Source: CAVWZH01 sp963765285
GTDB taxonomy: Bacteria; Acidobacteriota; Terriglobia; Terriglobales; Acidobacteriaceae
Assembly (NCBI GenBank): GCA_963765285.1
Contig: CAVXVR010000002.1
Location: 372,001-436,000 of the forward strand
Length of the DNA stretch: 64,000 nucleotides
Direction: 5' to 3'
The first letter of the stretch is position 1; the number at the start of each line of letters is the position of its first letter. The position numbers were made by a program, and so were the translations under genes. The notes under the pieces were generated by a model. The model saw nothing but the letters and a program-made list of their open reading frames with translations, did no database searches and had not been told where the DNA came from. Shown piece after piece: positions 43,456-52,124 of the stretch.

Positions 43456-43497
43456 AGGGGGCCCTCGATGACTATTGCGACGGTCGACTCGCGTCGC

Positions 43498-46400
43498 TCA
43501 CGCCGCGACGGCTTCGAGTGCCATCGCAGCTTGCAGCATTTTCAAGCGTTCGACATTGACTGCGTTGGGAATCTCTACCGTTCGGTAACCGCCGAGTTGC
43601 AGGTAACGGTTTCCCTTCGCGTCTACAACCTCCGCATCGAAACTGCCGTTGCGTGGGTTGGGCGTGACCACAGCATACAACTGGCCTTCGGCTCGCTCGG
43701 GATCAGACGCTACCGCAGAAATGCGATCTATGTGCTGTGGCAGACCCATGCGGCCCTGCAGGCCCATTTCCCAGACGCCGGCGGTCTGGAAGCAAAGCTC
43801 AATTAGCCGCGGCGACATCCGCGTGGGCAGATCGGATGGAAGGTGATTGTTGGGCAGGGCTTTTGCCATCAGGCCTATGATTCGCTTTCCATCCCACCAC
43901 GCTCGCTCCACGACCTGATACGCAGGGCCGTGGAAATAGAGCCGATAAATGTCGGCGGCTTCAATGACGTGACCCTCTGGCGTGCGCAGGGGCGGCACGG
44001 TTACCAGCGCGGGTGCTTGCTTCGTCAGGCGCACGCGTGCTGTGAAGTGCGTGGTCACCTGCGGTTCAGCCTGATTCGGAAGTGTGCGGCGGCCAAGCAA
44101 GCGGCAATCCGCAATCAGGGCCTCGCCACGCGGATGGATTGTTGCCTCAACCGTCACCGTGCGCGACTCGTTCCGGTAAAACTTGAACGGCGCCAGGAAA
44201 TTCACGTCCTCGACGGACTCGACATGCCAGCCAGGGAGCAGGCTGAGGGAGCCTTCGGCGAATGCCTCGACACCCATGACGCCCGGGAGTACCGGTGTGC
44301 CGTCAATCTGATGATCGTGCAAGAACGGCTGGATGTTCGGGTCAAGAGTAGTCTCGATCACGAGAGGACTGTAGAGTCCTGCGCTCGCGATCTTGCCGGT
44401 CATTGGTCCTTGCATCGCGCCTTCGGAAGCGTTCACTTTCAGTCCACCAGTAGGATCGAATTCACTCAGCAACACACCCAGACGCTGGCCGATGACAATC
44501 TCTCCGCGCGTCCCCCCCGCCGTCAATTCGCGGCGGATTAGAGGAATACCCGCTTCCGGCGGCAGCATGTCGATGCCTGCCAGTTCCATCACTTTGGGGA
44601 TGGAGCCGCGTGTGGCCATACCGATTCCGCCCCATGCAGTCCAGTCGATCGCAATACCGCGGGTACCCGGCCGCGTGGTACGGAAGCTCGAAGTAATTTT
44701 GCAAAGTAGATCATTGGCCGAGCTGTAATCGGTTTGTCCAGCGTTGCCGAAGCGGCCGGCAATGGAGCTGAACGCGACCGTCGCTTTGAGGGGCATGTCG
44801 CCGATAGCGTGCAGCAGATTGAAGAAGCCGTTGCTCTTGACGTCAAAGACCAGGTCAAATTCACGCGGATCCTTATCTGGCAGCGCGTGGCTGCGCTCGA
44901 TGCCGGCGGCGTGCAACAGAACGTCGATGTGACCGCTGCGCTCGCGCACCTGCTGGATCACTTTCGCCACGCCTTCCGCATCGGTGAGGTTGACGCTGAA
45001 ATAGTGGGGCGTGCCGCCAGCGGCACGCACTGCGTCGATGGCGGTGCGGGCGGCTTGCGCCCGCTCGAGCGCGGCCAATTCCTTTTCCACTAACGCTGGC
45101 GTGGCCCGCTCGCCGCGTGCCTGGATGCGCGCGAACAACTCACGCTTGAGACCTTCCTTATCGCTGACAAAGCGCCTGAGGTCGGGATTTTCCGGATCAG
45201 GCTCCGGCACCAAGTCAAGCAGGTAGAAAGTGCCGCCGGATGCCGCCGCCAAGTCAGCAGTGATGGCGGAGACGATGCTCCCCGCCGCGCCGGTGATCAC
45301 GAACACGCTGTTTTGGTCCAAAGTGAGACCGGGCTGGCCATCGATCGCTGGCTGCTCTTGCAATCCGATCGTCCAGCGCAGTGTGTCTTTGTAGCCGATC
45401 TCGACCGCGCCCGGATCGCGCAGGGTTTCTCCGATCAGGCATTCAGCGACTTCCAGTCCGCCTCGGCCTGCTCCGAAATCGACGGCTTTGACGAGAACGT
45501 TCGGACGCTCTCGCTTATACGCTTTGCTGAAGCCCACAACCGCGCCGCCGAGCGGCGCTACCGCGCCAGCTTCGTCATATCCATGTTGTCCGCCGAGCCG
45601 CGTTGCGGAAACCAGGAAGGTGCCGGGCTGTGCGATTTGCTCGTATAGCGTGCGCATCGTCGTGTAAAGCGACTTGACGCATACCTGCACAGCTTCATGG
45701 AAGGCAGCGGCATCGAGGTCCCGCAGCTTGCCTTCGTTATCGAGCGCTGAAAGCCAGTAAACTCCATGCACAGGGCGGGCGGCGATCCAGTCGTTGAGAC
45801 GCTTAATGAGCGCGTCTGCATCGTCTGTGCCCTCGAGGTTCAAGACCTCCACGCCCATCTTCCGCAACAGTTCCGTCAAAGCGTTTGCCACGCCGCCCTT
45901 GTCGGGCATGATTACTACGCGCTGGCCGCGGGTGAGCGCGACACCAGTGGGTTTGCAGATGTCGAGGGCGGGACGCAAAGTCGGTACCGGCACGCGGCGT
46001 GGAATGCGATTTGCGGCTTCCAGGCTGGCGAGGACCGGGCGTGCCGCCTTGGTCGGTGTTGAAGCGACAGACGGCGAAGAGGCTGATGGCTTCTTCTCCG
46101 GCGATTGGGGCTTGTCCTGGGTGGTGGGAGAGATCGTAGCGGCCGCCAGCCCCGACCTGTCCTGTGCGAACTTGATCACTAGAGCCAGGGTGGGGAAGTC
46201 GCGCAGCTTCAGGTTCTCATCACGGGGAATGTTGTAGGCCGCCCGGATGGCGACGAACATCTCCGCCTGTTTGACGGTGTCGATCCCGAGGTCGGCCTCC
46301 AGATCGAGGTCCAAATCCAGCATGTCTTTGGGATAGCCGGTCTTCTCAGCGACGATCTCCAGCACTTTTTCCTTGATCGAGTCGTTCGTGTTGGCCAAAG

Positions 46401-49400
46401 TTGCGGCTGGAGCCGATGCCGTGGTTGGGGCCAGTGCAGGGGTTTGTGCTCCGCTCGTTGCTGGCGTCGAGGGAGCAGCGGCCGCCAAGTCGGGCCGCTT
46501 CTCAAACACGAACCGAATTACGTGTGCTAGCGTTGGGTAATCGCGCAGCTTGCGGTTTTCGTCACGCGGGATGTTGTAGATTTCGCGGATGGCCGCAAAC
46601 ATCTCCGCCTGCTTCACGGTGTCCACGCCGAGGTCGGCTTCGAGATCGAGATCGAGGTCCAGCATGTCTCGGGGGTAGCCGGTCTTTTCCACCGCGAGCG
46701 TCAGTATCCGTTCCTTCACGGAGTCGCCGGTGTGACCTTTCGGGGAAACTGCCGTAGGCGCCGAAGTGGCGGCCTTTTCTTCGGTTGCCTTTGGTGTTGC
46801 TGGAACCGGGGCCGCGCTGGCCAAGTCGGGGCGCTTTTCATACACGAAGCGAATGACGTGTGCGAGGGTCGGATAATCCCGCAGCTTGCGGTTTTCGTCC
46901 CGCGGGATGTTGTATATCTCGCGGATCGCGGAGAACATCTCCGCCTGTTTGACGGTATCGACGCCGAGGTCTGCTTCCAGATCAAGATCCAGATCCAGCA
47001 TGTCTCGGGGATAGCCTGTCTTTTCCACCGCGAGCGTCAGTATCCGTTCCTTCACGGAGTCACCGGTGTTATCCAAATTCACAGGCGCAGGAGCGGGCGC
47101 CGCTGCGGCCACTTTGACTTCAGTTTCCCGCAACGGTGCGGCTGGTGCCGGTACCGGTGTCGGGAGCGCGACCGCGGCGGCCTGAACTTTCACCTGCGGC
47201 TCAGTGACGACGCTAACGCCGACTGCCGCTGATTTTACTTCCCGCGGTTTCGTATCGAGAGCTGGTGTGGGCGGCGTTGCCTGGGGTGGTGACACCGTCA
47301 CAGTTCGCAATTCCGGATCAGCGCTTGCGACGCGTGCCGCCGGCCCCTGGTCGCGCACGCGCAGCGTGCGATGAACCACTTCCAAATCCGCTGCCGGACG
47401 GCCGGCCACACGGCCGAGCCAGGCACTCCATGCGTTCTTGTCGACCACGCGATAGGCATAGCCCAGCGCGTTCGGATTCTTGCGGACTCCGTCCTTCGTC
47501 GTCACCCAGCGCAACAGCGTCATGCTGATCTGCGAGCCAAACCCAGCGCCCAGCCGCAGCGCGTATTGAACTGGATAAACGCCACCCTTTGACAAGTTGA
47601 GCGTTCCCAACTCTGGATCAACTTCTTTGAAGTTGGCGACCGGCGGCACGACTCCCGTTTCCAGAGATTTCACCGCAAGCACATCCTCCACGCCAGCAGC
47701 CATGGCGTGGCCAGTGAAACCCTTGGTGTTGGCGATGACAATCTTGTCCGCGCTGTCCCCAAACACGTGACGCAGCGCGTGGATCTCCGCGGCGGCGCTG
47801 CCGCCCCGCGCGGGGGTATAGGTTTCGTGAGAGATGAAAACCGTTTGTGGCGCGATCTGATGACGGCGAATGCCGCTGCGGGCCTCCGCTTTGCTCACCA
47901 GGTCTTCCATCACCTGGCCGATATGCTGGACATCGAGACGAGTGCCGTGGAATGCGCTATTCGCGGTCACCGCGCTCAATACTTCGCAGATGGGCTGAAT
48001 GCCGCGTTCACGGGCGGCTTCCGCGCTCTCGACTACGAGGGCCGCAGCGCCCATGCCAATGATCATGCCGTGGCGGCGTCGGTCAAAAGGAACGGCGGCT
48101 TCTTCGACGACTTCGTCGGTGGCCGCTGCTCCACTTGCCAGGAAGCCGGCACCCATCCATCCAAGCAGATGCTCGGTGGTCACGTCGTCCGCGGAGATCA
48201 CGACCACGCGGCGACACCGGCCGGCGCGGATCCAGTCCTCAGCAAGTGACACGGCCTGCGTTGTGGTCGCACAGGCAGAGTTGATTTGCGTGTTCGGGCC
48301 GCGGGCGCCGATGAATTCAGCAAATTGAGAATGCCCCATGGGCAACACGCGGAACAGAAACCGCCGGTCGAATACGTAGGGCTCTTTCTCGATGGCATTG
48401 CACAACTCTTCCATGCGCCGGTCCATCTCCTGGCCCAGGATGGAATCGCCATTCGTCTCGGCCATGCGGGCGCGCAGGCTTTGCAGCATGGCTAACTGGT
48501 CGCGGCGGCCGTGGTCCGCGTAGTAGCGCGCCATTTCGTCCGCGAGGGAGTCCAGTCCAGGAAACGCCGAGCCAAAAATTACTCCCGTGTCATCGCGCAG
48601 AGCGTCGGGCAATGCCCAGCGGTCGGGCAGTTGCGTACCCTTGGTGGTGGTCTTATAACGCTGAACCAACGGGATGCCGGCGTCACGCAGTGCGTCCAGG
48701 CCCACGGCAATGGCAAGCTGGGTGTCGCGGTCGAGGGCGGCCACGCGCTCGGCGGAAACACCGAATTCGGTTTCCAGATCGAATACGCCGCCGCGGCCGG
48801 CCAACTTGATGACATCGGCGACATTATTGATGGTCTCGAACGTGCCGCCGTTGTCGTTCTTCACCAGCCGGGTGATGTGCTTGTCGAGCATGGCGCGGCG
48901 GAAGCGCGTGGGGATGGTATCGATAAATTGATCGCCGTGCAGAAGTCGGGCAATGTTGCCGTCGTCGAAGATGTGATCGGTGCCGGGCAGGCCCAGCGCC
49001 GCTCCGGTGATGGCGACCGGGAGGGCGGCAGGGGCGCGATTCTCGCCATGGGTAATCTCCCAGCCACGTTCGAGAACATCGGAGAACAGGCGGCCAAGTT
49101 CGACGTAGTGATCGCCATTGGTTGATCCTGATACCGAGACGGCATCCGGACGGGGTACGGCGGCCGCGATTGGCTTGGCTGTTTCCGGCGGTGCAGAGGT
49201 TAAGTGCACCGGCGCTGACTTGCGGACGGCTTCCGGCGTGCCACGGCCCAGTCCCGCTGCATAGAGACAGCACAATGCCTGGTTGAACGCGGCGACGTCT
49301 CCAACCTTCGGATGATTAGTGAAGAGCGATATCACGTCGCCACGTTCGCCGAGGACATCTTCGGCAAATCCCTGCAATGCCTTTTTCGGTCCGACTTCAA

Positions 49401-52068
49401 CAAAGACTCTTGCGCCGGCTTCATACAGCGTGCGCAGACCTTTCACGAATTGCACCGGAGCGGCGACCTGTTGCGCAAGAATGTCCAGCATCTGTGGCAC
49501 GACGTTCGGACCCATGGGATAAAACTCGCCGTTGGTGTTGGCGACGATGGGCAAGCGCGGTGACGCGAGATGCAGGCGCTCCAGGACTTGCCGGAGCGGT
49601 TCACTGGCAGCAGCCACAATCGTGGTGTGGAAGGCATGGCTGACCGAAAGCGGCGAAACCTCGAATCCCGCTTTCTGAAAAGCTTCCATGGCTTGCTCGA
49701 CGGGCTTACTTGCACCGCCGATGACCGCCTGATGATTGCTGTTGACGTTGGCGATTACTACGTAGCCATTCACGGTCTTCAGAATTCGTTCGATCTCGTC
49801 GAGAGGAGCAAAAACCGCTGCCATGCGGCCTTTGTCTTCCGGCGCAAAGCGTGTCATTTCACGGCCACGGGCGCTGACCGCTTCGAGCGCATCAGCAAAG
49901 GGAATCGCGTCAGCGGCAAGCAGCGCTCCGTATTCACCCAGGCTGTGTCCCATAGTGAAGTCGGGAGTGATGCCATAAGCAGCCAGAAGGCGAGTGAGGG
50001 CGAGATCGGTGGCCAGCACGGCGGGCTGGGTGATGGCGGTCTGGCGCAGATCGTCCTCTGCCTTGGCGACGGCGTCGGCGTCGGTCTTGTCGACGAAGAT
50101 GAACTCGCTGAGCGGCTTGCCGAGCAGCGGCGTCATAATGCGATCGGCTTCGACGAAAGTTTCTGCCACGATCGGCTCCACGGCACGCAGCGGCTTCAGC
50201 ATGTTTACGTATTGCGAGCCCTGACCGGGATACAGGAACGCTACTTTGGCCGCAGGACCGCGGCCGCGGAAGATGCCTTGGGCGCGCAGGGCCTTCCACA
50301 TGGCCGGCTGATTGGCCGCCAGCGCCTTGAGAGCGTTGCCAGCCTTCTCCGCAAGTTCGCGGGCGTCGGCGTAGTCGATGGCCAGCCGCTCGGGCGCGCG
50401 CAGGTCCGCTTCCGCTGGCGCGGCGGGCGCCAGAGCGCGCCCCTCTCTCGCGTCTTTCTCCACCGCGCGCAGACGCTCGATCAGCGCAGCTTCTGAGGCA
50501 GCACCGATGACCAGCGCCCCGCGTAATGGGGTTTTGTAAGAAAACGGGGACGTGGAGGGATCTTTATGTGCGTTCATAATTGACTCTTTCACTGGAGGCT
50601 GCGTCATATTTACTGCCACCGAGCGCTTGCCGTTTCCGTTCAATCTGTGGGGAATGTATTCTTCGAGCACCGCGTGGAAGTTGGTGCCGCCGAAACCAAA
50701 GGCGCTCAATCCAGCTCGCCTCACGCCATCCGGGGGAATCGTCCACGGCTTTAGCTCGGTGTTGACGTAGAGCGGAGAGTGGGCGAAATCGATTTCCGGA
50801 TTGGGGTGTTCGCAATGCACGCTGGGCGGCAGAACCTTGTCGCGAAGCGCCAGCACGGTTTTCAGGAACCCAGCGGCCCCGGCAGCTCCCTTGAGATGCC
50901 CAAAGTTCGACTTGACCGAGCCAAGCGCTACGGAGTGAGTGGGGAGATGAAAACTGCTGAGCGCCTCGGCCATGCTTTCCGCTTCGACCACGTCTCCCAC
51001 GCGGGTGGAAGTGCCGTGACCTTCAATGTAAGTCGCGGTGGCGGGCGAAATTCCGGCATTCTTCCAGGCGCGCTCGATGGCGAACTTTTGGCCGATCGGA
51101 TTGGGCGCGGTGATGCCTTTTCCCTTTCCGTCGCTGGACCCACCCATGCCGCGCAGCACGGCGTAGATCTTGTCCCCGTCTCGCTCCGCATCCGCCAGGC
51201 GCTTCAGCAGGAAGACTGCCGCGCCTTCGCCCATGACAAACCCGTCCGCGCCCTCGGCGTAGGGACGGGTTCCGGTGGCGGAGAGCGCTCCGATCTTCGA
51301 GAACTTCACAAAACTTGAGGCACCCATGTTGCGATCGATGCCGCCGCTGATCGCCAGGTCGTAGTCGCCCTGAATCAATCCCTCGGAGGCGGAACTGATC
51401 GCCGCCATGGCCGACGCGCACGCCGCGTCGCAAACGTAGTTAGGGCCGTGAAAGTTGTACACATTCGCAACCCGGCCGGCGATACAGTTGGCCAGCTCAC
51501 CGGGCATGCTGTCTTCGGTGATCTCAGGCAGATGTTTGCCCATCCGCTCCCGTAATTCGCGGGTAATTTCCTGGCGCACCGCTTCCGGCAAAGCCGCGAA
51601 ACTGACGCTCTCAGCCAGTTCGTGTGCGTACTCAGGAAAGTACACGCGCAAGACTGTGAAATAGTGCTTTTCGCCGCCTAACGCATTGCCCAGGATTACC
51701 GCGGTGCGGTCCGGGTCGAACGGCCGCTTGGGATAGCCGTAGTCCTCGAGCGCTTCGCGCGTGCAGGCGATTGCCCACTTTTGCGCCGCATCCATGGCAT
51801 CGGCCACGCGCGGAGGGATGGGCAAATGCCACTTCATCGGCTCCCAGGGATATTCGCGCACCCAGCCTCCGATTTTGGAATAGGTCTTATCAGGCGCGGT
51901 ATGATCAGGGTCGTAGTAGAACGCCGGGTCCCAGCGCTTGGGATCAACTTCAGTGATGCTGTACCGACTCTTCTTTATGTTGTCCCAGAAAGCCGGAACG
52001 TTCGGAGCATCGGGCAGAATGGCCCCAGCGCCTACAATCGCGATCGCCCGGTATGAAGTGTTTTCCAT
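43498..52068 (-). CDS. Giant type I PUFA/polyketide-like synthase: KS-AT-KS-ACPx3-KR-DH
   Basis: A 2856-residue iterative synthase. KS1 (about 5-470) has the triad C217 (CDAACASAM), H351 (IEGHGTST) and H391 (NFGHLKGA). AT (about 605-905) has S709 in GHSLGEYGA and HAFH at 811-814, the malonyl type. KS2 (about 1015-1500) is divergent but keeps C1266 (SACATTTQ), H1414 and H1454. Three carrier domains follow, with T1705, T1817 and T1931 at the position normally held by the phosphopantetheine Ser (GVDTVKQAE). KR (about 2030-2480) has TGAAGSI at 2259 and Y2448. DH (about 2560-2800) has HQIDGTPVLP, the HX3GX4P motif, with H2586. No enoyl reductase or thioesterase is seen. The make-up recalls PfaA of PUFA synthases with a second KS inserted and a DH added. 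Confidence 0.92.
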   Translation of the reverse strand: MENTSYRAIAIVGAGAILPDAPNVPAFWDNIKKSRYSITEVDPKRWDPAFYYDPDHTAPDKTYSKIGGWVREYPWEPMKWHLPIPPRVADAMDAAQKWAIACTREALEDYGYPKRPFDPDRTAVILGNALGGEKHYFTVLRVYFPEYAHELAESVSFAALPEAVRQEITRELRERMGKHLPEITEDSMPGELANCIAGRVANVYNFHGPNYVCDAACASAMAAISSASEGLIQGDYDLAISGGIDRNMGASSFVKFSKIGALSATGTRPYAEGADGFVMGEGAAVFLLKRLADAERDGDKIYAVLRGMGGSSDGKGKGITAPNPIGQKFAIERAWKNAGISPATATYIEGHGTSTRVGDVVEAESMAEALSSFHLPTHSVALGSVKSNFGHLKGAAGAAGFLKTVLALRDKVLPPSVHCEHPNPEIDFAHSPLYVNTELKPWTIPPDGVRRAGLSAFGFGGTNFHAVLEEYIPHRLNGNGKRSVAVNMTQPPVKESIMNAHKDPSTSPFSYKTPLRGALVIGAASEAALIERLRAVEKDAREGRALAPAAPAEADLRAPERLAIDYADARELAEKAGNALKALAANQPAMWKALRAQGIFRGRGPAAKVAFLYPGQGSQYVNMLKPLRAVEPIVAETFVEADRIMTPLLGKPLSEFIFVDKTDADAVAKAEDDLRQTAITQPAVLATDLALTRLLAAYGITPDFTMGHSLGEYGALLAADAIPFADALEAVSARGREMTRFAPEDKGRMAAVFAPLDEIERILKTVNGYVVIANVNSNHQAVIGGASKPVEQAMEAFQKAGFEVSPLSVSHAFHTTIVAAASEPLRQVLERLHLASPRLPIVANTNGEFYPMGPNVVPQMLDILAQQVAAPVQFVKGLRTLYEAGARVFVEVGPKKALQGFAEDVLGERGDVISLFTNHPKVGDVAAFNQALCCLYAAGLGRGTPEAVRKSAPVHLTSAPPETAKPIAAAVPRPDAVSVSGSTNGDHYVELGRLFSDVLERGWEITHGENRAPAALPVAITGAALGLPGTDHIFDDGNIARLLHGDQFIDTIPTRFRRAMLDKHITRLVKNDNGGTFETINNVADVIKLAGRGGVFDLETEFGVSAERVAALDRDTQLAIAVGLDALRDAGIPLVQRYKTTTKGTQLPDRWALPDALRDDTGVIFGSAFPGLDSLADEMARYYADHGRRDQLAMLQSLRARMAETNGDSILGQEMDRRMEELCNAIEKEPYVFDRRFLFRVLPMGHSQFAEFIGARGPNTQINSACATTTQAVSLAEDWIRAGRCRRVVVISADDVTTEHLLGWMGAGFLASGAAATDEVVEEAAVPFDRRRHGMIIGMGAAALVVESAEAARERGIQPICEVLSAVTANSAFHGTRLDVQHIGQVMEDLVSKAEARSGIRRHQIAPQTVFISHETYTPARGGSAAAEIHALRHVFGDSADKIVIANTKGFTGHAMAAGVEDVLAVKSLETGVVPPVANFKEVDPELGTLNLSKGGVYPVQYALRLGAGFGSQISMTLLRWVTTKDGVRKNPNALGYAYRVVDKNAWSAWLGRVAGRPAADLEVVHRTLRVRDQGPAARVASADPELRTVTVSPPQATPPTPALDTKPREVKSAAVGVSVVTEPQVKVQAAAVALPTPVPAPAAPLRETEVKVAAAAPAPAPVNLDNTGDSVKERILTLAVEKTGYPRDMLDLDLDLEADLGVDTVKQAEMFSAIREIYNIPRDENRKLRDYPTLAHVIRFVYEKRPDLASAAPVPATPKATEEKAATSAPTAVSPKGHTGDSVKERILTLAVEKTGYPRDMLDLDLDLEADLGVDTVKQAEMFAAIREIYNIPRDENRKLRDYPTLAHVIRFVFEKRPDLAAAAPSTPATSGAQTPALAPTTASAPAATLANTNDSIKEKVLEIVAEKTGYPKDMLDLDLDLEADLGIDTVKQAEMFVAIRAAYNIPRDENLKLRDFPTLALVIKFAQDRSGLAAATISPTTQDKPQSPEKKPSASSPSVASTPTKAARPVLASLEAANRIPRRVPVPTLRPALDICKPTGVALTRGQRVVIMPDKGGVANALTELLRKMGVEVLNLEGTDDADALIKRLNDWIAARPVHGVYWLSALDNEGKLRDLDAAAFHEAVQVCVKSLYTTMRTLYEQIAQPGTFLVSATRLGGQHGYDEAGAVAPLGGAVVGFSKAYKRERPNVLVKAVDFGAGRGGLEVAECLIGETLRDPGAVEIGYKDTLRWTIGLQEQPAIDGQPGLTLDQNSVFVITGAAGSIVSAITADLAAASGGTFYLLDLVPEPDPENPDLRRFVSDKEGLKRELFARIQARGERATPALVEKELAALERAQAARTAIDAVRAAGGTPHYFSVNLTDAEGVAKVIQQVRERSGHIDVLLHAAGIERSHALPDKDPREFDLVFDVKSNGFFNLLHAIGDMPLKATVAFSSIAGRFGNAGQTDYSSANDLLCKITSSFRTTRPGTRGIAIDWTAWGGIGMATRGSIPKVMELAGIDMLPPEAGIPLIRRELTAGGTRGEIVIGQRLGVLLSEFDPTGGLKVNASEGAMQGPMTGKIASAGLYSPLVIETTLDPNIQPFLHDHQIDGTPVLPGVMGVEAFAEGSLSLLPGWHVESVEDVNFLAPFKFYRNESRTVTVEATIHPRGEALIADCRLLGRRTLPNQAEPQVTTHFTARVRLTKQAPALVTVPPLRTPEGHVIEAADIYRLYFHGPAYQVVERAWWDGKRIIGLMAKALPNNHLPSDLPTRMSPRLIELCFQTAGVWEMGLQGRMGLPQHIDRISAVASDPERAEGQLYAVVTPNPRNGSFDAEVVDAKGNRYLQLGGYRTVEIPNAVNVERLKMLQAAMALEAVAA
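46485..47068 (-). repeat. Tandem acyl-carrier-domain duplication inside the synthase gene
   Basis: Two carrier-domain units (about 46819-47068 and 46485-46737) are near identical in protein and close in DNA, sharing for example KERILTLAVEKTGYPRDMLD. A third unit lies just below (to about 46150) but is more diverged (KEKVLEIVAEKTGYPKDMLD). The first two appear to come from a recent duplication. Confidence 0.85.
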
Positions 52069-52090
52069 GACTGCGCTCCTGATACTTTCC

Positions 52091-52117
52091 GTAGCGCCGG
52101 CGTCTCGCCGGCGCTAC
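52091..52117. repeat. Perfect 12-bp palindrome between acyl-CoA dehydrogenase and synthase genes
   Basis: GTAGCGCCGGCG (52091-52102), loop TCT, CGCCGGCGCTAC (52106-52117). It lies within 56 nt between co-directional genes. It resembles a dispersed palindromic element of acidobacterial genomes. In the transcript it would form a strong stem just before the synthase start. Confidence 0.75.
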
Positions 52118-52124
52118 AAAACCC

